The translations under genes were made by a program, and so were the position numbers. A stretch of 9,464 nucleotides of DNA from Bacillota bacterium. Its GTDB lineage: Bacteria > Bacillota > Clostridia > Clostridiales > Clostridiaceae. The stretch spans positions 1 through 9,464 of the forward strand of contig JAJYBA010000055.1 of assembly GCA_021779235.1 (NCBI GenBank). Direction: 5' to 3'. Position 1 is the first letter of the stretch, and each line of letters opens with the position of its first letter. Positions 5,471 through 9,464 of the stretch are shown piece after piece. The notes under the pieces are model-generated. The model was not told the origin of the DNA and did not search any database. It was given only the letters and a program-made list of their open reading frames with translations.

Positions 5471-6667
5471 CTATTTATTTGTAAGAGCTTCAATTCCTGG
5501 TAACAATTTACCCTCTAAGAATTCAAGAGATGCTCCACCACCTGTAGATATGTGAGTCATTTTATCTCCGAATCCTAATTGATTAACTGCTGCAGCACTA
5601 TCTCCACCACCTATTACTGTAGTTGCATCTACTTTTGACATAGCTTCAGCAACTGCTATAGTTCCTTTTGCAAAATTAGCAAATTCAAATACTCCCATTG
5701 GTCCGTTCCAAATAATAGTTTTAGCTACGCTTACTGCACCCTTATACATTTCTGCAGTCTTAGGTCCAATATCAAGTCCCATATACCCATCTGGAATGTT
5801 TTGGCTTTCAGTAACTACTGGCTCTGCCTCAGCTGAAAATCTATCTGCAACAATATGGTCTACTGGTATCAAGAACTTAACTTTTTTAGACTCAGCTTTT
5901 TGCATCATATCTTTAGCATACTCTACCTTATCTTCTTCAACTAAAGAGCTTCCTATTGAATAACCGCCAGCTTTTAAGAATGTATAAGCCATTCCTCCAC
6001 CAATTATTAGTGTATCTACTTTTTCAAGTAAATTAGTAATAACATCAATCTTATCTGAAACCTTAGCTCCACCTAAAATTGCTACGAAAGGTCTAACTGG
6101 ACTATCTACTGCTTCCCCTAAGAATTTTAATTCCTTTTGAATTAAGTAGCCGCATACTGAAGTCTCAACAAATTCAGTTACACCTACTGTAGAACAATGA
6201 GCTCTGTGAGCTGTTCCAAAGGCATCATTTACAAATATATCTGCAAGGGATGCCAATTCTTTTGAAAAGTTTTCTTTATTTTTAGTTTCTTCTTTTCTAT
6301 ATCTTGTGTTTTCTAATAATAAAACATCTCCGTCTTTCATTTCAGATACGGCAGATTTTACATTATCACTAACTACATTTGGATCTGCTGCAAAAACTAC
6401 TTCTTTTCCAAGCATTTCACTTAGTCTCTTAGCAACTGGTGCTAAAGAAAGCTCAGGCCTTGGCTCTCCACTTGGTTTTCCAAGATGTGAACATAAAATA
6501 ACTTTTGCTCCATTTTTCACTAAATAATTTATTGTAGGCATTGCACCTACTAATCTATTAACGTCTGTAATTGTACCTTCGCTTAATGGTACATTGAAAT
6601 CACATCTTACTAAAACCTTTTTGCCTTTAACCTCGATATCCTCGATTGTTTTTTTATTAAATTGCAT
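5471..6667 (-). CDS. pgk: Phosphoglycerate kinase
   Basis: Transfers the acyl phosphate of 1,3-bisphosphoglycerate to ADP, making ATP and 3-phosphoglycerate. At 398 aa it is a standard two-domain bacterial enzyme. The N domain shows VLVRCDFNVP (18-27), Arg38, the substrate motif SHLGKP (60-65), Arg122 in ENTRYR and Arg155. The C domain shows GGAKVSDK (199-206), GGGMAYTF (223-230), the nucleotide motif NGPMGVFE (321-328) and GGGDSAAA (353-360). I place the start at the ATG at 6667: AGGAG is 7 nt upstream, whereas the ATG two codons earlier is only about 1 nt from it, and the longer frame to 6700 would include the binding site itself. It is the first gene after the gap terminator and may have its own promoter. 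Confidence 0.98.
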   Translation of the reverse strand: MQFNKKTIEDIEVKGKKVLVRCDFNVPLSEGTITDVNRLVGAMPTINYLVKNGAKVILCSHLGKPSGEPRPELSLAPVAKRLSEMLGKEVVFAADPNVVSDNVKSAVSEMKDGDVLLLENTRYRKEETKNKENFSKELASLADIFVNDAFGTAHRAHCSTVGVTEFVETSVCGYLIQKELKFLGEAVDSPVRPFVAILGGAKVSDKIDVITNLLEKVDTLIIGGGMAYTFLKAGGYSIGSSLVEEDKVEYAKDMMQKAESKKVKFLIPVDHIVADRFSAEAEPVVTESQNIPDGYMGLDIGPKTAEMYKGAVSVAKTIIWNGPMGVFEFANFAKGTIAVAEAMSKVDATTVIGGGDSAAAVNQLGFGDKMTHISTGGGASLEFLEGKLLPGIEALTNK

Positions 6668-6752
6668 ACTCATTCTCCTCTCATAAGGTTTATAATACAA
6701 AACTCTTGTAATTTACAGTAATTGTACTAAAATCAAGTATTGCTAGTGCTTA

Positions 6753-6782
6753 ATTTTACATTATATGTTTATATATTGTAAA
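6753..6782 (-). promoter_or_regulatory. Candidate promoter for pgk and the genes behind it
   Basis: On the minus strand, TTTACA (6782 to 6777) and TAAAAT (6758 to 6753) are 18 bp apart, each one base off consensus. It lies directly downstream of the gap terminator, with a predicted leader of about 80 nt before the pgk ATG. Chance matches are frequent in such AT-rich DNA, so the position is the main support. Confidence 0.4.
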
Positions 6783-6787
6783 TAATA

Positions 6788-6833
6788 TTAAAAAAAGGCC
6801 TGGTTTCATAGACTAACTATAAAACCAGACCTT
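6788..6833 (-). terminator. Strong rho-independent terminator between gap and pgk
   Basis: On the minus strand AAGGTCTGGTTT pairs with AAACCAGGCCTT (12 bp, one G-U). ATAG and CTAT continue the stem towards a small loop. A run of T residues (6796 to 6790) overlaps the stem base and follows it. It lies about 37 nt past the gap stop. The plus strand also has TTATTTTTA after the stem, so it could work weakly in that direction. Inside an operon it would make gap mRNA more abundant than that of the distal genes. Confidence 0.88.
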
Positions 6834-6869
6834 ATTTTTATGCTTACAGTTTTATAGTAAAATTAAATT

Positions 6870-7877
6870 TTATAGTCTGTCTGCAACGTATTTAGTTAAG
6901 TCTGCTAATCTATTTGAGTAACCTGATTCATTATCATACCAAGAAACAACTTTAACCATGTTTCCTTCAATAACCATAGTTGATGGTGCATCAATTATAG
7001 AAGATCTTTCGTCTCCTCTAAAATCGATTGAAACTAATGGTTCTTCACAGAATCCAAGAATTCCTTTCATTTCAGTTTCAGCTGCTTTTTTAAGTGCTGC
7101 ATTTACTTCCTCTACAGTAACATTTCTTGATACTTCACAAACTAAATCTGTACATGAAACTGTTGGAGTTGGAACTCTTAATGAGAAACCATTTAATTTT
7201 CCTTTTAATTGTGGTAAAACTAATGCTACTGCTTTAGCTGCTCCTGTTGTTGTTGGAATCATTGATTCACAAGCTGCTCTAGCACGTCTCATATCACTGT
7301 GTGGAGCGTCTAATAATCTTTGATCTCCAGTATATGAATGAATTGTAGTCATTAAGCCTTTAACTATTCCAAATTCACTGTCTAAAACTTTAGCAAATGG
7401 TGCTAAACAGTTTGTTGTACATGATGCGTTTGATATTATGTTATGTTTTGCTGCATCATACTTTTCTTCATTAACTCCCATAACTATTGTTATATCTTCA
7501 TTTTTTGCTGGTGCAGATATAAGAACTTTTTTAACAGTTCCACCTAAATGTGCATTTGCTTTAGTAGCATCTGTAAAGAATCCAGTTGATTCTAATACTA
7601 TTTCTGCTCCTACTGAATTCCAATCAATGTTTTTTGGATCTCTCTCTGCAAATATTTTAATTTCTTTTCCATTAACTACTATAGAATTTTGTTTAGCTTC
7701 TATAGTTCCATTAAATTTTCCATAAAGTGAATCATATTTTAAAAGATGAGCTAATGTAGCTGCATCTGTTAAATCATTAATTCCTACTACTTCTAATTCT
7801 GTAGCATAGTTTGCAACTAGTGCTTTAAATACATTTCTTCCTATTCTTCCAAATCCATTAATACCTACTTTTATCAT
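6870..7877 (-). CDS. gap: Glyceraldehyde-3-phosphate dehydrogenase (NAD-type, glycolytic)
   Basis: Oxidises glyceraldehyde-3-phosphate with NAD+ and inorganic phosphate to 1,3-bisphosphoglycerate; a cytosolic tetramer in this family. It is 335 aa, standard length. The N-terminal Rossmann fold begins INGFGRIGRNVF (6-17), and Asp35 in GINDLTD is the residue that favours NAD over NADP. The active-site signature ASCTTNCLAP (151-160) contains catalytic Cys153, and His180 in TTIHSYTGDQ is the general base. The S-loop region follows (about 184-206), and the C-terminal WYDNESGYSNR (313-323) is conserved. The ATG is preceded by AGGAGG with a 10-nt spacer. It lies 80 bp behind its regulator cggR and is followed by a strong terminator, so cggR-gap is probably the most abundant transcript of the group. 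Confidence 0.98.
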   Translation of the reverse strand: MIKVGINGFGRIGRNVFKALVANYATELEVVGINDLTDAATLAHLLKYDSLYGKFNGTIEAKQNSIVVNGKEIKIFAERDPKNIDWNSVGAEIVLESTGFFTDATKANAHLGGTVKKVLISAPAKNEDITIVMGVNEEKYDAAKHNIISNASCTTNCLAPFAKVLDSEFGIVKGLMTTIHSYTGDQRLLDAPHSDMRRARAACESMIPTTTGAAKAVALVLPQLKGKLNGFSLRVPTPTVSCTDLVCEVSRNVTVEEVNAALKKAAETEMKGILGFCEEPLVSIDFRGDERSSIIDAPSTMVIEGNMVKVVSWYDNESGYSNRLADLTKYVADRL

Positions 7878-7908
7878 TTTGACAAAACCTCCTAAATTTT
7901 CATAAAAT

Positions 7909-7930
7909 AATTATATGTAAATATATAATT
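7909..7930. repeat. 8-bp A/T hairpin in the cggR-gap spacer
   Basis: AATTATAT (7909-7916) and ATATAATT (7923-7930) are exact complements around a 6-nt loop, about 15 nt before the gap AGGAGG. In Bacillus subtilis the cggR-gapA mRNA is cut near this position and the gapA part is more stable. A similar role here is inference from position only. Confidence 0.45.
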
Positions 7931-7957
7931 CTTTCTTTAATTTAATCATTATATAGT

Positions 7958-8992
7958 TTACTCTGTTTTCTCTATAATATTTATAATTTCTTCTGCAGCT
8001 GCTTCATCAATTATCAAAACAGTGCTTGAACAGTTGATTTCAGTAGCAATAATAGCTCTAGCTTTATTTTTTCCAGCCGCTACTGCTATTAATGTTTTAT
8101 TGTTTTTAACATCTTCATTTTTCACCCCAATAGTAGGTGTAGAATAAATTATTTCCCCGAGTTCGTTAAAATAATGACCGAAGGCTTCTCCTACGGCACC
8201 TAATTCTTCAAGTTCCTTTATAACATTGTCCGAAAGTCCGCGTCTTCCAGCCATATCTTTAGCAATGCCTATACCATAAATAAGAACCTCGGCACTTCTA
8301 ATTTTATCAATTATATTTTTTATATCTTTTTCATTTAACATAGTTTCTAAAGCTGTATTACTCAAATTATCTGGTGCATGAAGCAATTCGTAATTTCCAC
8401 CAATTTTTTCTGCGAGCCTTGCCACTAAGGTATTAGCTTGAATTTCTACATTTCTCGCCATACCACCTCTAGCCGGAAGCACCAAAATATTATTATATTT
8501 GTTGCTTTTAGGAAAACTATCTACAACTTCCTTAACTGTAGCTCCACCTGTTAATGCAATTATACTATTATCTTTAATAATATCCATAGCATAACTTGCA
8601 GCTGCTTTCCCAAGTTCCTTAAGCACACTTTTATCAATTTCTACATCTCCAGGAACAACTATAACTTGCTGAAGCTTCAAATGATCCTCAATAAACTTCT
8701 CAATCTTAGACAAACCTTTAATTTCATGAATAAATCCTTTTAACTTATTGATAATCTCTTCTCCATCAGTTGTTACGAACATACCTGATGCATTAACCTC
8801 GATTAAATTCTGAGATTTCAAAAAATTTATTTCATTTCTTACTATTCTCTCTCCTATACACATATCATTTGCTAAAATTCTTCGTCCTATAGGTTGATTA
8901 TAATATATTGTTCTTAATATATTATACCGTTTTTCAAGAAGTTCTATTAATTCAGGCACTACCTTTTGTTGTAATTTTAATATATTCTGCAC
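7958..8992 (-). CDS. cggR: CggR, central glycolytic genes repressor (SorC/DeoR family)
   Basis: A 344-aa transcription factor; Bacillus CggR is 340 aa. Residues about 1-90 form the DNA-binding part, with a helix-turn-helix around 35-62 (IGRRILANDMCIGERIVRNEINFL) described here by its position. The rest is the sugar-phosphate-binding domain: LTGGATVKEV (147-156), VLPARGGMARNVEIQANT (171-188, near-identical in style to Bacillus CggR), GRRGLS (249-254), GEAFGHYFNE (268-277) and AAGKNKAR (305-312). Arg175, Arg250, Glu269 and Lys310 fall at the positions I recall as FBP contacts in B. subtilis CggR. The start is GTG at 8992, backed by AGAGAGGTG with a 5-nt spacer. It is expected to bind the tandem site at 9006-9043 and be released by fructose-1,6-bisphosphate. 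Confidence 0.93.
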   Translation of the reverse strand: MQNILKLQQKVVPELIELLEKRYNILRTIYYNQPIGRRILANDMCIGERIVRNEINFLKSQNLIEVNASGMFVTTDGEEIINKLKGFIHEIKGLSKIEKFIEDHLKLQQVIVVPGDVEIDKSVLKELGKAAASYAMDIIKDNSIIALTGGATVKEVVDSFPKSNKYNNILVLPARGGMARNVEIQANTLVARLAEKIGGNYELLHAPDNLSNTALETMLNEKDIKNIIDKIRSAEVLIYGIGIAKDMAGRRGLSDNVIKELEELGAVGEAFGHYFNELGEIIYSTPTIGVKNEDVKNNKTLIAVAAGKNKARAIIATEINCSSTVLIIDEAAAEEIINIIEKTE

Positions 8993-9005
8993 TTGAACAC
9001 CTCTC

Positions 9006-9043
9006 TGGACTTTTAAAGTCCCAGCATATACTTTTTGCTCCCA
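9006..9043 (-). promoter_or_regulatory. Tandem CggR-type operator
   Basis: On the minus strand two units begin TGGGAG (9043 to 9038) and TGGGAC (9023 to 9018), exactly 20 bp apart. The second is GGGAC, 6 nt, AGTCC, with a perfect 7-bp dyad around one central base (9007-9021). The known B. subtilis operator is a direct repeat of CGGGAC-N6-TGTC with N4 between, which also has a 20-bp period. The site spans from about the predicted transcription start to the ribosome binding site, the position where Bacillus CggR blocks elongation. The first unit is degenerate (AGTA in place of GTCC). Confidence 0.7.
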
Positions 9044-9048
9044 CTTAC

Positions 9049-9077
9049 ATTATAAATGAAATACTAACTTTTTTAAA
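9049..9077 (-). promoter_or_regulatory. Promoter of cggR and the glycolytic operon
   Basis: A perfect -10 TATAAT (9054 to 9049, minus strand) with a 17-bp spacer to TTTAAA (9077 to 9072), a 4 of 6 match to the -35 consensus. The predicted start is near 9042, right at the tandem operator. The -35 lies in the loop of a 10-bp inverted repeat. Confidence 0.65.
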
Positions 9078-9087
9078 TTAGTATTTC
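9058..9087. repeat. 10-bp perfect inverted repeat around the -35
   Basis: GAAATACTAA (9058-9067) and TTAGTATTTC (9078-9087) are exact complements with a 10-nt loop that contains the proposed -35 hexamer. A dyad in this place could bind a second regulator that competes with RNA polymerase. As an rpoN terminator it would be poor, because no T run follows it. Confidence 0.55.
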
Positions 9088-9088
9088 C

Positions 9089-9115
9089 AAAAAAAATGTT
9101 AACAATGTGTTAACA
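9089..9115 (-). terminator. Possible weak terminator of rpoN
   Basis: On the minus strand TGTTAA (9115 to 9110) pairs with TTAACA (9102 to 9097) around a 7-nt loop, followed at once by eight T residues (9096 to 9089). The stem is short and AT-rich, so strength is doubtful, but position (about 25 nt past the rpoN stop) and U tract fit. The same bases form two self-palindromic TGTTAACA boxes 11 bp apart, so a protein-binding role is an alternative. Confidence 0.45.
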
Positions 9116-9138
9116 ACATTGTCAAATATATAATACTA

Positions 9139-9464
9139 TTAAAATCTTTTCCTTTTGCTAGAGCTTTTAATTTGTAGTTCTTCTCTATATTTTGCTACAG
9201 TTCTTCTTGAAATATTCATACCCTCTATATTTAATCGATTACAAATAATTTGGTCTGATAAAGGCTTCTTTGAGTCCTCATTATCCACCATTTCTTTAAT
9301 TGCTTTTTTAATATTAGTTGTAGATATATCCTCTCCTCCTACAACTGATGCAATTCCAGTAGTAAATAAATCTTTTATTTTAATGACTTTACCATTATTT
9401 ACACTAACATATTTTTCTCTAATTGCACGACTTATAGTGGATTCATGCATTTCTAAATTGTTAG
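9139..9464 (-). CDS. rpoN: RNA polymerase sigma-54 factor, C-terminal part only
   Basis: The visible 107 codons are the C-terminal DNA-binding end; the gene continues past the right window edge, and the frame is open to it (NNLE precedes the Met at 9450). The HESTISRAIREKY segment is the helix-turn-helix that contacts the -12 promoter element. The RpoN box, which reads the -24 element, is SRRTVAKYR (9184-9210), one residue different from the common ARRTVAKYR. The C terminus is basic (SSSKRKRF). Sigma-54 recruits polymerase to -24/-12 promoters that need an enhancer-binding activator. Its position just upstream of cggR is the usual order in clostridia, but it is not part of the glycolytic unit, which has its own promoter 3' of it. 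No start is visible here. Confidence 0.95.
   Translation of the reverse strand, partial: NNLEMHESTISRAIREKYVSVNNGKVIKIKDLFTTGIASVVGGEDISTTNIKKAIKEMVDNEDSKKPLSDQIICNRLNIEGMNISRRTVAKYREELQIKSSSKRKRF

Noticed and set aside
6668..6700. N-terminal extension of pgk
   Set aside because: It includes the ribosome binding site itself, and the start at 6667 has correct spacing and normal length.
7910..7938. Separate promoter for gap in the cggR-gap spacer
   Set aside because: TATAAT is present (7915 to 7910) but it is part of the A/T hairpin, and no acceptable -35 lies 16-19 bp upstream.
9097..9115. Canonical Rex operator
   Set aside because: The half-sites are Rex-like, but the inverted pair is 7 bp apart and the other arrangement is a direct repeat, so it does not meet the consensus. 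Kept only as a hypothesis.

Overview
This window carries the glycolytic 'lower pathway' operon of a low-GC Gram-positive anaerobe, most likely a Clostridium (cluster I). The pointers are the very AT-rich non-coding DNA, the strong GGAGG-type ribosome binding sites, and the gene order rpoN - cggR - gap - pgk - tpiA - gpmI - eno, which is characteristic of clostridia. I cannot name the species from the sequence alone. All nine convincing genes lie on the minus strand, so transcription runs from right to left.

Layout in transcription order. 9464-9139: 3' end of rpoN (sigma-54), cut by the window edge, with a possible weak terminator behind it. 9138-8993: control region of the glycolytic operon, with a sigma-A-type promoter and a two-site CggR-like operator that starts at about the transcription start and runs to the ribosome binding site. 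8992-7958: cggR, the FBP-sensing repressor. 7877-6870: gap (GAPDH), followed by a strong intrinsic terminator (6788-6833) and a possible new promoter. 6667-5471: pgk. 5258-4512: tpiA. 4302-2767: gpmI. 2560-1265: eno. A 13-bp perfect hairpin (1132-1163) probably ends this group. 948-718: secG with its own promoter and terminator. 455/452-150: a YerC/YecD-family TrpR-like regulator. At 1-39 there is a strong ribosome binding site and an open frame that leaves the window, possibly the start of another gene.

The genes work as one unit. CggR should sense fructose-1,6-bisphosphate and control gap and probably the genes behind it. Gap, Pgk, GpmI and Eno convert glyceraldehyde-3-phosphate to phosphoenolpyruvate, and TpiA feeds dihydroxyacetone phosphate into the same step. 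SecG (protein-export channel subunit) and the TrpR-like protein are separate units.

The coding content is ordinary core metabolism, and I see no new multi-gene system. The unusual content is between the genes. The spacers from gap to secG are long for an operon (about 200-320 bp) and full of structure: four related copies of an intergenic repeat (three plus-oriented, one inverted at the left edge), a four-unit array of a 22-bp palindromic repeat between tpiA and gpmI, a 17-bp inverted repeat between pgk and tpiA, and a 12-bp inverted repeat before eno.
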